24,951 bases of DNA from Pseudomonadota bacterium (lineage in GTDB: Bacteria > Pseudomonadota > Alphaproteobacteria > Caulobacterales > Caulobacteraceae): assembly GCA_023434265.1 (NCBI GenBank), contig JAEYTA010000189.1, positions 1-24,951 on the forward strand. Direction: 5' to 3'. Below are positions 17,000 to 24,503 of this stretch, in pieces. The notes below the pieces were generated by a model. The model was not told the DNA's origin. It saw nothing but the letters and a program-made list of their open reading frames with translations, and made no database searches. Within the stretch, counting starts at the first letter, position 1; every line of letters begins with the position of its first letter. Position numbers and translations under genes: made by a program.

Positions 17000-17395
17000 T
17001 CAACGACCCAGCGTCACCTCGCAGCCGGCCGCCGCCGCGCCATCAAGGGCGCCCGGCTTCTCGATGCGCACCACGCAGCGCCGGACCCGTCCGTCCTGCA
17101 GGCAGGCCAGGGCCAGCCGTTCGGCGAAGGTCTCGACCAGACCGACATGCCCCTCGGCGGCGATGGCGCGCGCCGCCGCGGCCACCGTCTCGTAGTTGAC
17201 CGTGTCGGCCAGCCGCCCCACGGCCCGCGGCTCCAGCGCCAGGGTGACGTCGATGACCAGCCGCTGCAGCCGACCCTGCTCGTGGTCGTAGACGCCGATG
17301 CCGGCCGCGACCTCGAGGCCGCGCACGAACACGGTCAGCCCCTCGTGCGCGGGCGGCGCGGCGGCGGGGAAGGGCAGGGGGGACGGTGCGGCCAC
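17000..17395 (-). CDS. folB: Dihydroneopterin aldolase
   Basis: The 131-residue FolB makes 6-hydroxymethyl-dihydropterin from dihydroneopterin in folate synthesis. Family motifs are GLEVAAGIGVYDHEQ (Glu39), DTVNYET (Tyr68), LVETFAERLA and VVRIEKPGAL with the catalytic Lys113. An N-terminal extension of about 18 residues, Ala/Pro-rich, precedes the domain. The start is GTG 17395, 3 nt after the stop of the upstream FolM-like gene, with GGAG 6 nt before it, so translation is probably coupled. folK, a frequent neighbour, is not present downstream. Confidence 0.92.
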   Translation of the reverse strand: MAAPSPLPFPAAAPPAHEGLTVFVRGLEVAAGIGVYDHEQGRLQRLVIDVTLALEPRAVGRLADTVNYETVAAAARAIAAEGHVGLVETFAERLALACLQDGRVRRCVVRIEKPGALDGAAAAGCEVTLGR

Positions 17396-17398
17396 GGG

Positions 17399-18157
17399 CT
17401 ACTCCACGATGTCCGGGGTCTTCCAGCCCAGGTGCTGGCCCCCGTCGACGGCGATCATCTGGCCCGTCACCAGTTCGGCTTCAACCAGCCAGCGCACGGC
17501 GTCGGCCACGGCCTCCGGGCTGCCGCGCCGTTGCAGCAGGGTGTTCGCCGCCTCGGCCGCGAAGTCGGCCTCGCTCTGGTGAATCGACGGCAGCGTCGGT
17601 CCGGGCCCCACGCCGTTGACGCGGATGCGCGGGGCCAGCGCCTGCGCCAGCGTCCGCGTCGCCCACCACAGGGCGTTGCGCGACAGGGCGTAGGAGAAGA
17701 AGCGCGGGTCCGGCTTCAGCACCCGCTGGTCCAGCAGGTTGACGATGCAGCTCCCGTCGGGGGCCTGGGCCGCGAAGGCCTCGGCCAGCACCACCGGGGC
17801 CCGCAGATTGGTCTCCATGTGCGAGTCCCAGACCGCCCGGTCCAGCGCCCCGACCCGGTCGTCCTCGAACACCGAGGCGTTGTTGACCAGCGCCGCCAGC
17901 GGCCCGATCGCCTCGACGGCGGCGGGGACCAGCGCCTTCGTCTCGGCCTCCACGGCGAGATCGGCGCGCACCGTCTCGGCGCGGCGGCCCAGCGCCCGCG
18001 CCTCCTCGGCCACGGCTTCCGCCGCCTTCGCCGACGACCGGTAATGGATGGCGAGATCGAAGCCGGCGCGGGCCAGCTCCAGACAGATGGCCCGTCCGAT
18101 GCGCTTGCCGCCGCCGGTGACCAGCGCGGCCCCGCGGCGGGCGGCCGGGTCAGTCAA
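17399..18157 (-). CDS. folM: FolM-like pteridine reductase (SDR), catalytic Lys replaced
   Basis: The 252-residue SDR is of the pteridine-reductase / dihydromonapterin-reductase class: NADPH motif GGGKRIGRAI (15-24), where the Arg after Gly-Lys is typical of the group, and NNAS at 92-95. Asp143 and Tyr156 are spaced 13 apart exactly as Asp181/Tyr194 in PTR1. The expected Lys four residues after Tyr is Arg160 (YALSR, codon CGC). The C-terminus HLGWKTPDIVE is family-typical. It would reduce dihydropterins or dihydrofolate, which suits its place directly before folB. The only possible start is TTG 18157, with no good Shine-Dalgarno. It overlaps the stop of a 26-codon ORF, so translational coupling is likely. 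The gene name follows family and context. Confidence 0.82.
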   Translation of the reverse strand: MTDPAARRGAALVTGGGKRIGRAICLELARAGFDLAIHYRSSAKAAEAVAEEARALGRRAETVRADLAVEAETKALVPAAVEAIGPLAALVNNASVFEDDRVGALDRAVWDSHMETNLRAPVVLAEAFAAQAPDGSCIVNLLDQRVLKPDPRFFSYALSRNALWWATRTLAQALAPRIRVNGVGPGPTLPSIHQSEADFAAEAANTLLQRRGSPEAVADAVRWLVEAELVTGQMIAVDGGQHLGWKTPDIVE

Positions 18158-18230
18158 CCCGGCCGAACTCGACGAAGTTGATCACGGCGAGGACGGCGAC
18201 GAAGCCGAGGATGATGGCGAGGGCCAGCAT
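18150..18230 (-). CDS. 26-residue hydrophobic membrane peptide overlapping folM
   Basis: A short ORF with ATG 18230 is preceded by AAGGAG at 6-nt spacing, a stronger initiation signal than that of folM. It encodes one membrane-spanning helix (LALAIILGFVAVLAVINFV) ending in a polar EFGRVD tail. Its TGA overlaps the folM TTG start by 8 bp in a different frame. It could be a real small membrane protein, or a leader whose translation opens the folM start, or both. A promoter with a fair sigma-73-like match lies just upstream. Confidence 0.6.
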   Translation of the reverse strand: MLALAIILGFVAVLAVINFVEFGRVD

Positions 18231-18254
18231 GGGGTGCTCCTTGTTCGCCCCGGC

Positions 18255-18281
18255 AATAGAGCGACCGCCCCCGCCGTTCAA
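18255..18281 (-). promoter_or_regulatory. Candidate promoter of small ORF-folM-folB operon
   Basis: On the minus strand TTGAACG (18281-18275), 12 nt, then GCTCTATT (18262-18255): 5/7 and 6/8 matches to the Caulobacter TTGACGS-N10-14-GCTANAWC form. The predicted start near 18248 leaves an 18-nt leader carrying AAGGAG. Confidence 0.5.
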
Positions 18282-18318
18282 GGCTGGCGCCGCGCGACGG
18301 GCGTGGTAGCCAGCAGGC

Positions 18319-18765
18319 ATGAACCCCTCCCTCCTCGCCATCGTCGCCGTGGTCCTCGCCGGCGGGGCCACCGCGCTGCAGGCCCCGACCAACGCCAGGC
18401 TGGCCACCGCCGTCGGATCGCCGGTCAACGCGGCCCTCGTCTCCTTCGCGGTCGGCACGGCGGGGCTCGCCCTCGCCGCGGCGGCCCTGCAGGCCCGGCC
18501 GGACATGGCGGCCGTCAAGGGCCTGCCGTGGTGGATCTGGGTCGGCGGCCTCTACGGGGCGGTCTTCGTGGCTGCCGCCGCCTGGGGCGTGCCACGCCTC
18601 GGCGTGGCCCTGACCGTCATCCTGATGGTCGCCGGCCAGCTGCTGATCAGCGTCGTCGTCGACCACCTCGGCATCATGGGCGTGCCCCGCCAGCCGATCA
18701 GCTGGGGCCGCGCCGCCGGCGTCGCCCTGGTCATCGCCGGCGTGGTTATGGTTCGCCGATTCTGA
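18319..18765 (+). CDS. DMT-family transporter (YdcZ / DUF606)
   Basis: The 148-residue integral membrane protein has five hydrophobic segments (about 4-22, 36-58, 70-90, 95-113, 128-146). The N-terminal GGATALQAPTNARLATAVGSPVNAALVSF pattern (diagnostic parts: LQAPTNARLA; GSPVNAALVSF) is the hallmark of PF04657/YdcZ, a half-size relative of the drug/metabolite transporters that works as a dimer. The substrate is unknown. ATG 18319 has an AGCAGG-like site. It is divergent from the folM operon across 88 bp and ends 16 bp before uvrC. Confidence 0.88.
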   Translation: MNPSLLAIVAVVLAGGATALQAPTNARLATAVGSPVNAALVSFAVGTAGLALAAAALQARPDMAAVKGLPWWIWVGGLYGAVFVAAAAWGVPRLGVALTVILMVAGQLLISVVVDHLGIMGVPRQPISWGRAAGVALVIAGVVMVRRF

Positions 18766-18766
18766 G

Positions 18767-18774
18767 CCTATATC
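18767..18774 (+). promoter_or_regulatory. Candidate -10 element placing the uvrC transcript start at its ATG
   Basis: CCTATATC matches 7 of 8 positions of the Caulobacter -10 form GCTANAWC. Transcription would begin at about 18781, essentially at the ATG (18782). No convincing -35 is visible (at best 3/7) and no Shine-Dalgarno precedes uvrC, which fits a leaderless mRNA. Confidence 0.35.
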
Positions 18775-18781
18775 GGTCGCG

Positions 18782-20665
18782 ATGACCGAGGAGACCTTGC
18801 CCGCCGATTCGCTGAAGGCCGCCGACCTGATCCGCGACGAGGCCCGGCGCGCGCCCGACAAGCCCGGCGTCTACCGCATGTACGGCGAGGACGGGGCCTG
18901 CCTCTACGTCGGCAAGGCCCGCTCGCTGAAGAAGCGCATCCTCCAGTACGCGCAAGGGCGCTTCCACACCCAGCGCATCGGCCTGATGGTCTCCCTGACC
19001 CGCTCGATGGAGCTGGTGGTCACCGCCTCCGAGACCGAGGCCCTGCTGCTCGAATCCAACTTCATCAAGAAGCTCAAGCCGCGCTTCAATGTGGTGCTGC
19101 GCGACGACAAGTCGTTCGCCGAGCTTATGATCCGCCGCGATCACCGCGCCCCGCAGGTGCGCAAGCACCGCGGCGCCCACACCATCAAGGGCGACTATTT
19201 CGGCCCCTTCGCCTCGACCTGGGCCGTCAACCGCACCCTGACCACCCTGCAGAAGGCGTTCTTGCTGCGCTCCTGCTCGGACAGCGTCTACGAGACCCGC
19301 ACCCGGCCGTGCATGCTGCACCAGATCAAGCGCTGCTCGGCGCCGTGCACCGGCCTGATCTCGCTGGACGACTACGGCACGCTGGTCGACGAGGCCGAGG
19401 CCTTCCTGCGTGGCCGCTCGCGCGCCGTCATCGGCCGGCTGTCGCAGGAGATGCAGGCCGCTTCCGACGCCATGGACTTCGAACAGGCCGCCCGCGTCCG
19501 CGACCGCATCCGGGCGCTGTCGGCCATCGCCATGGAGAACTCGGTCAGCGCCGAGGCCGTGGCCGAGGCCGACGTCTTCGCCCTGCATTCCGACGGCGGC
19601 CAGGCCTGCGTGCAGGTGTTCTTCTACCGCGGCGGCCAGAACTGGGGCGGCCGCGCCTACTTCCCGCGCGTCGACCGCGCCGACACGGACCCCGAAATCC
19701 TCGCCGCCTTCCTCGGCCAATTCTACGAGGACAAGCCGGTCCCCCGCCAGATCCTCGCCAACGTCCGGCCGCACGAGAAGGAGTTGCTGGAGGAGGCCTT
19801 CTCGATGAAGGCCAGGACGGTCGACGGCCGCCGCGTCGTCTCCATCGAACTGCCCCGGCGCGGCCCGCGCCGGGCGCTGGTCGACCACGCCCTGACCAAC
19901 GCCCGCGAGGCGCTGGGGCGGCGCATGGCCGAGAGTTCGGCCCAGGGCAAGATTCTCGACGAGGTGTGCGAGGCCTTCGGTCTGGAGGGGCGGCCCGAGC
20001 GGATCGAGGTCTACGACAACTCGCACATCCAGGGGACCAACGCCGTCGGCGGCATGATCGTCGCCGGTCCCGAGGGCTTCCGGAAGACGCAGTACCGCAA
20101 GTTCAACATCCGCGGGGACGAACTCACCCCCGGCGACGACTACGGCATGATGCGCGAGGTGCTGCGTCGCCGTTTCGGCCGACTGGTCAAGGAGGAGGAA
20201 GCCGGCGAGGAGGTCGAGCGCCCCGACCTCGTGCTCATCGACGGGGGCGCCGGCCAGCTGGCGGAAGCGGTGGCGGTCATGGCCGAGCTGGGCGTCCATG
20301 ACATCCCGGTGGTGGGCGTGGCCAAGGGGCCCGACCGCGACGCCGGGCTGGAGCGCTTCTTCATTCCGGGCAAGCCGCCCTTCATGCTGCCGCTGAAGTC
20401 GGCGGCCCTCTACTATCTGCAGCGCCTGCGGGACGAGGCGCACCGCTTCGCCATCGGGGCCCACCGCACCCGCCGCTCGATGGATATCAAGCGCAATCCG
20501 CTCGACGAGATCGAGGGCGTCGGCCCCGGCCGCAAGAAGGCCCTGCTGCACGCCTTCGGCTCGGCCAAGGGCGTCGGGCGCGCCTCGGTGGTCGACCTCG
20601 TCAAGGTCGAGGGCATCAACCAGGCCCTGGCGGAACGCATCCACGCCTTCTTCCGCAAGCCCTGA
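18782..20665 (+). CDS. uvrC: Excinuclease ABC subunit C
   Basis: The 627-residue nucleotide-excision-repair endonuclease makes both incisions at UvrAB-marked lesions. Domains in order: GIY-YIG nuclease (about 26-105; GVYRMY and LYVGKA) for the 3' cut, and a Cys cluster with C-x11-C-x7-C-x3-C spacing, the same spacing as the reported iron-sulfur ligands of E. coli UvrC. Then come the UVR motif (about 213-250, RLSQEMQAASDAMDFEQAARVRDRI) for UvrB binding, an RNase H-like nuclease (about 390-550; VYDNSHIQG, VLIDGGAGQL) for the 5' cut, and C-terminal HhH repeats (IEGVGPGRKKALL). Length is normal (E. coli 610). No Shine-Dalgarno is seen at ATG 18782; the next Met is inside the domain, so this start stands. 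Confidence 0.97.
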   Translation: MTEETLPADSLKAADLIRDEARRAPDKPGVYRMYGEDGACLYVGKARSLKKRILQYAQGRFHTQRIGLMVSLTRSMELVVTASETEALLLESNFIKKLKPRFNVVLRDDKSFAELMIRRDHRAPQVRKHRGAHTIKGDYFGPFASTWAVNRTLTTLQKAFLLRSCSDSVYETRTRPCMLHQIKRCSAPCTGLISLDDYGTLVDEAEAFLRGRSRAVIGRLSQEMQAASDAMDFEQAARVRDRIRALSAIAMENSVSAEAVAEADVFALHSDGGQACVQVFFYRGGQNWGGRAYFPRVDRADTDPEILAAFLGQFYEDKPVPRQILANVRPHEKELLEEAFSMKARTVDGRRVVSIELPRRGPRRALVDHALTNAREALGRRMAESSAQGKILDEVCEAFGLEGRPERIEVYDNSHIQGTNAVGGMIVAGPEGFRKTQYRKFNIRGDELTPGDDYGMMREVLRRRFGRLVKEEEAGEEVERPDLVLIDGGAGQLAEAVAVMAELGVHDIPVVGVAKGPDRDAGLERFFIPGKPPFMLPLKSAALYYLQRLRDEAHRFAIGAHRTRRSMDIKRNPLDEIEGVGPGRKKALLHAFGSAKGVGRASVVDLVKVEGINQALAERIHAFFRKP

Positions 20666-20678
20666 ACGGCGCGCGACT

Positions 20679-20707
20679 CTGGCGGTCCCGTTCGTCCGTG
20701 CTAAACC
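20679..20707 (+). promoter_or_regulatory. Candidate promoter of the transglutaminase/TPR gene
   Basis: CTGGCGG (20679-20685), 14 nt, GCTAAACC (20700-20707): 5/7 and 7/8 matches to TTGACGS-N10-14-GCTANAWC. Expected transcript start is near 20714 with a 20-nt leader holding GGGGGAG. An inverted repeat TCCCGTTC / GAACGGGA (20686-20693, 20709-20716) spans the spacer and start and could be an operator. Confidence 0.5.
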
Positions 20708-20733
20708 GGAACGGGAGTCAGGGGGAGTAACGG

Positions 20734-23700
20734 ATGCCCAAAAGCTGGATCGCGGCGATGGCCGCGGCGTTTTTCCTCGCGGCCCCGGCGGTCGCGCAGG
20801 AGGTCGAGCGCGCGCCCGCGCCCGGCTGGGTCCAGGCGCCGCCGGCCGACGCCCCCACGCCTGCGGTCGGGGACGCGTCGGTGCGCGTCCACGCCATCGA
20901 CCACCAGATCCGCTTCGACGCCGAGGGCACGCACACCTACACCTTCCAGCGTTTCGAGGTGCTGACCCGCCAGGGCCTCAGCAGCGTCGGCACGATCAGC
21001 CTCGTCTGGAGCCCGCCGCGCGAGACCATCCAGGTCCACGCCCTGCGCATCGTCCGCGGCGGGGAGACCATCGACGTGCTCGCGGCGCAGGAGTTCGAAA
21101 CCCTGCGTCGGGAGAGCAATCTCGAGTCGGCCATGCTGGACGGTCAGCTGACCGCCACGCTCCAGCCGCGCGACCTGCGGGTCGGCGACATCCTCGAGAT
21201 GGCCTTCACCATCCACGACACGCTCGGCGTGCTGGCCCCTCACCTAGAGGCCTTCGACGGCGTCGGACCGGGCGACACCATCGACCGCTATCGCCTGCGC
21301 GCCGCCTGGTCCGACGCCCACCCGATGCGGGTCGAATCCACCGCCCCCTGGGCCGATGTGCGTCCGCGCCGCGAGGGCGGGGACTGGGTCTACGAGATCG
21401 ATGCCCGCAACCTGACGCCGGAACAGGTGCCGGGCGATCTGCCCGTCCGCTTCGCCATTTCGCGCACCGTCCAGTTCACCGATTTCGCGTCCTGGGCCGA
21501 CGCCTCCCGGCTGATGGCGCCGCTCTACGAACAGGGCTCCACCCTCGAGGCGGACTCGCCCCTGCATGCCGAGATCGAGCGGATCCGCTCGACGCACGAC
21601 AGCGAGGCCGGCCGCGCCATGGCGGCGCTGCGGCTGGTCGAGGACCAGGTTCGCTACCTCGCCCTGGCCATGGGCGAGGGCAACTACGTCCCCATGTCGG
21701 CCGACGAGGTCTGGCGCAGCCGATACGGCGACTGCAAGGGCAAGACCGTGTTGCTGCTGGCGCTGCTCGAGGGGCTTGGCATCGACGCCGAGGCTGTGCT
21801 GGTCAGCACCCGCTGGGGCGACGGGCTGGACGGACGACTGCCGCTGCTCGCCTGGTTCGACCACGTCATCGTGCGGGCGACGGTCGACGGCCGGTCGTAC
21901 TGGATGGACGGCACCCGGATCGGCGACCGCAGCCTCGACGGCCTCGTCCCGCCGCCGTACCGCTGGAGCCTGCCCGTGCGCGCCGCCGGCGCCGACCTCG
22001 AACCCATCCCTCAGCCGCCGCTGACCGTGCCGACCATGGAGATCACGGCCGACATCGACGCGCGCGCCGGCCTGGACGCCGAGGCTCCGATGGTGATGGA
22101 CATCACCTATCGCGGCGACTACGCGACCTCGCTGCGCCGCCAGATCGGCGCCATCCCTCCGGACCAGCTGGAGACGATGATGAAGGCGCAGTGGGAAGGC
22201 GGCGAGTCCGGGACCACCATCGACAGCGTGGAAACCCGCTACGACGAGCCCGCCAACGCGCTCCACTTCATCCTGCGCGGGACGACACGGTTGAGCTGGG
22301 TCAATGGTCCGGCCGGCCGCGTCATGGCCATGCCCGAGTCCGCGCTCACCCTGCCGGCGAGCGCCGAGCGCCGCGGCGTCCTGGCCGCCTTCGCGAACCA
22401 TCCATACGCCATCGGCCACCCGATCATGAACCGTTCGGTGGCGCGGATCGTCCTTCCCTACGAGGGCCGCGGCTTCGCGCTCGAGGGCGGCGACCAGGTC
22501 CTCGAGGGCGGCGGCTATCGGGTCGAGCGGCGCGGCGTCCTCGCCGACGGCGTGGCCGAGATCGTCGTGACGACCACCAGCCTCGCGCCCGAGGTGACGG
22601 CCGAGGAGATGGCCGCGATGCGGACCCGCGCCGAGAACGCCTCGGCGCTGCCGCTGCGCCTGCGCGCGCCGGCCGACTACGCCGCCACCAGCGGCGACGC
22701 GGCCCGTCGCGATCCCGGCGCCAGCGACACGGCGGACCTGATCGAGCGGGCCGGCCGCCTCAGCGGGGTCGGCGACTATGAGGGGGCTTTGGCCCTTCTC
22801 GACGCGGCGATCGAACGCGAGCCCGAGAACGCCGAGGCGCTCAAGGCGCGGGGCCAGACCCGCTACGCCGCGCGCGACTACGATGGCGCCCGCGCCGACT
22901 ACGACCGTGCCGTCGACCTTGACCCGGCCGACCAGGTCGCGGCCTCGGCCCAGGGCGTCGTGGCCTATGCCCAGGGCAAGTTCGACGAGGCGGTGGTCAG
23001 CCTGTCCGTGGCGTTGCGCCTGAACCCGGCGGATGTGGGCGCCCTGTCGATGCGCGGAGCGGCCTACTACCAGCTCGGCCGCTGGGAGCGCGCCCTCGCA
23101 GACTATCGCGCGCTCAAGACCGCCGCGCCGGACAGCCCGGCCGGCGCCTATGGCGAGCTGCAGGCCCTGATCCGTCTGGATCGGGACGAGGAGGCCCGCG
23201 GGCTCGTCGCCGCGAGGCTGGAGAACGATCCGGTGGACGTGGTGGCGCTCGACGCCCTCGTCCGCCTCCAGAAGCGGGCGGGTGCGCCACAGGAAGCCAT
23301 GCCCGCCCTTGACCGCGCCCTCGCGACCGCGCCGAGTTCCCTGGAGCTTCTCAGCCTGCGCGGGAAGCTCCGCGCGGCCGCCGGCGACGCCGCCGGGGCC
23401 CGCGCCGACTTCGCCGCCATGCGGGCCCTCGATCCGGGCGATCCCGTGCTGCGGAACGACGTCTGCTGGGCGCAGGCGCTCGAGGCCTTCGATCTCGACC
23501 AGGCCATGGCCGATTGCGACCTCGCCGTCGCCTCCGGCGAGGCGGCCTTCATCGACAGCCGGGCCATGGTCCTGCTCCAGATGGAGCGCTACGCGGAGGC
23601 GCGAGCCGAATACGATCGCGCCCTCGCCACCGAGCCCGACCTGCCGGCGTCCAACTACGGTCGCGGGCTGGCCCGCCTGGCTCTCGGCGACGAAGGCGGC

Positions 23701-23793
23701 CGCGAGGACCTCGCCCGGGCGCGTGCGCTCGATGTCGACGTGGCGGAGGATTTCGCGGTCTTTGAGGCCCGCCATCCGGGGCTCGCCGACTGA
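20734..23793 (+). CDS. Exported DUF3857 / transglutaminase-like / TPR protein
   Basis: The 1019-residue protein has a signal peptide (1-22, cleavage at AVA-QE). A DUF3857 beta domain (about 45-210), a transglutaminase-like core (about 285-400), a beta-rich middle domain (410-640) and a long series of tetratricopeptide repeats (about 670-1010; e.g. GDYEGALALLDAAIEREPEN) follow. The thiol-protease triad is intact: Cys334 (RYGDCKGKT), His377 (WFDHV) and Asp392 (YWMDGT). It is therefore a likely active periplasmic peptidase or acyl transferase with a protein-binding tail; substrate unknown. ATG 20734 has GGGGGAG at 7 nt. It stands between uvrC and pgsA, genes that are neighbours in E. coli. Confidence 0.92.
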   Translation: MPKSWIAAMAAAFFLAAPAVAQEVERAPAPGWVQAPPADAPTPAVGDASVRVHAIDHQIRFDAEGTHTYTFQRFEVLTRQGLSSVGTISLVWSPPRETIQVHALRIVRGGETIDVLAAQEFETLRRESNLESAMLDGQLTATLQPRDLRVGDILEMAFTIHDTLGVLAPHLEAFDGVGPGDTIDRYRLRAAWSDAHPMRVESTAPWADVRPRREGGDWVYEIDARNLTPEQVPGDLPVRFAISRTVQFTDFASWADASRLMAPLYEQGSTLEADSPLHAEIERIRSTHDSEAGRAMAALRLVEDQVRYLALAMGEGNYVPMSADEVWRSRYGDCKGKTVLLLALLEGLGIDAEAVLVSTRWGDGLDGRLPLLAWFDHVIVRATVDGRSYWMDGTRIGDRSLDGLVPPPYRWSLPVRAAGADLEPIPQPPLTVPTMEITADIDARAGLDAEAPMVMDITYRGDYATSLRRQIGAIPPDQLETMMKAQWEGGESGTTIDSVETRYDEPANALHFILRGTTRLSWVNGPAGRVMAMPESALTLPASAERRGVLAAFANHPYAIGHPIMNRSVARIVLPYEGRGFALEGGDQVLEGGGYRVERRGVLADGVAEIVVTTTSLAPEVTAEEMAAMRTRAENASALPLRLRAPADYAATSGDAARRDPGASDTADLIERAGRLSGVGDYEGALALLDAAIEREPENAEALKARGQTRYAARDYDGARADYDRAVDLDPADQVAASAQGVVAYAQGKFDEAVVSLSVALRLNPADVGALSMRGAAYYQLGRWERALADYRALKTAAPDSPAGAYGELQALIRLDRDEEARGLVAARLENDPVDVVALDALVRLQKRAGAPQEAMPALDRALATAPSSLELLSLRGKLRAAAGDAAGARADFAAMRALDPGDPVLRNDVCWAQALEAFDLDQAMADCDLAVASGEAAFIDSRAMVLLQMERYAEARAEYDRALATEPDLPASNYGRGLARLALGDEGGREDLARARALDVDVAEDFAVFEARHPGLAD

Positions 23794-23835
23794 CGGGGGC
23801 TGGCGCCGGCGCGGCGTTTGAGGCATGGCCGGTCC

Positions 23836-24456
23836 ATGACCGAACCGACCGACGAGCTGACGGCGGGCTACCGCCGCTTCCGTGAGCAGCGCTGGCCGCA
23901 GGAGCACGCGGATTATGAGGCCCTGGCCGCCGGCCAGAAGCCCCACACGCTCGTCGTCGCCTGCTCAGACAGTCGCGCCGATCCGGCGCTCATCTTCGAC
24001 GCCGCTCCCGGCGAGCTGTTCGTGGTGCGCAACGTCGCCAACCTCGTCCCGCCCTACCAGCCGGACGGCCAGTTGCACGGCGTCTCGGCGGCGCTGGAGT
24101 TCGGCGTCCGGGTGCTCGAGGTCTCGCGCATCGTGGTGATGGGCCACGCCTACTGCGGCGGGGTGAACGCCATGCTGAACGGCGCGCCCGACACCTGCCG
24201 CGACTTCGTCGCCCCGTGGGTGGCCCAGGCCACGCCGGTGGTCCGGCTGATCTGCGAGAGCTTCCCGGCCGAGCAGAGCGAGCGGCTGGCCGAGGAGACG
24301 GTGGTCCGTCTGTCGATCGAGAACCTGCGCACCTTCCCGTGGATCGCCGAGCGCGAGGCGGCGGGCAAGCTGTCCCTCGTCGGCCTGCATTTCGGCATCG
24401 CCGACGGGGTGCTGCGCGCCCTCCGGGGGCCGGGCCGGTTCCAGCCGCTGGACTGA
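23836..24456 (+). CDS. Beta-class carbonic anhydrase
   Basis: The 206-residue zinc enzyme interconverts CO2 and bicarbonate in the cytoplasm. Zinc ligands Cys43, His104 and Cys107 are in place (CSDSR; GHAYCGG), as is the Asp45-Arg47 dyad of the CxDxR motif. Other family blocks are GELFVVRNVANLVPP, SAALEFGV and, near the end, GLHFGIADG. There is no signal peptide. ATG 23836 is taken as start, since the frame to TTG 23818 adds only six unlikely residues and no strong Shine-Dalgarno is present (GAGG lies 12 nt upstream). No SulP or other bicarbonate transporter is adjacent. Confidence 0.95.
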   Translation: MTEPTDELTAGYRRFREQRWPQEHADYEALAAGQKPHTLVVACSDSRADPALIFDAAPGELFVVRNVANLVPPYQPDGQLHGVSAALEFGVRVLEVSRIVVMGHAYCGGVNAMLNGAPDTCRDFVAPWVAQATPVVRLICESFPAEQSERLAEETVVRLSIENLRTFPWIAEREAAGKLSLVGLHFGIADGVLRALRGPGRFQPLD

Positions 24457-24503
24457 CCGCTCGCCTCATGCAGCGAAGCGTGGCAGATCGGCGTTGAACA
24501 CGG

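Noticed and set aside
18751..18765. GTTC at the end of the transporter gene as part of an alphaproteobacterial SOS box (GTTC-N7-GTTC) for uvrC
   Set aside because: The second GTTC is absent (CTGA is found instead), so LexA control of uvrC is not supported here.
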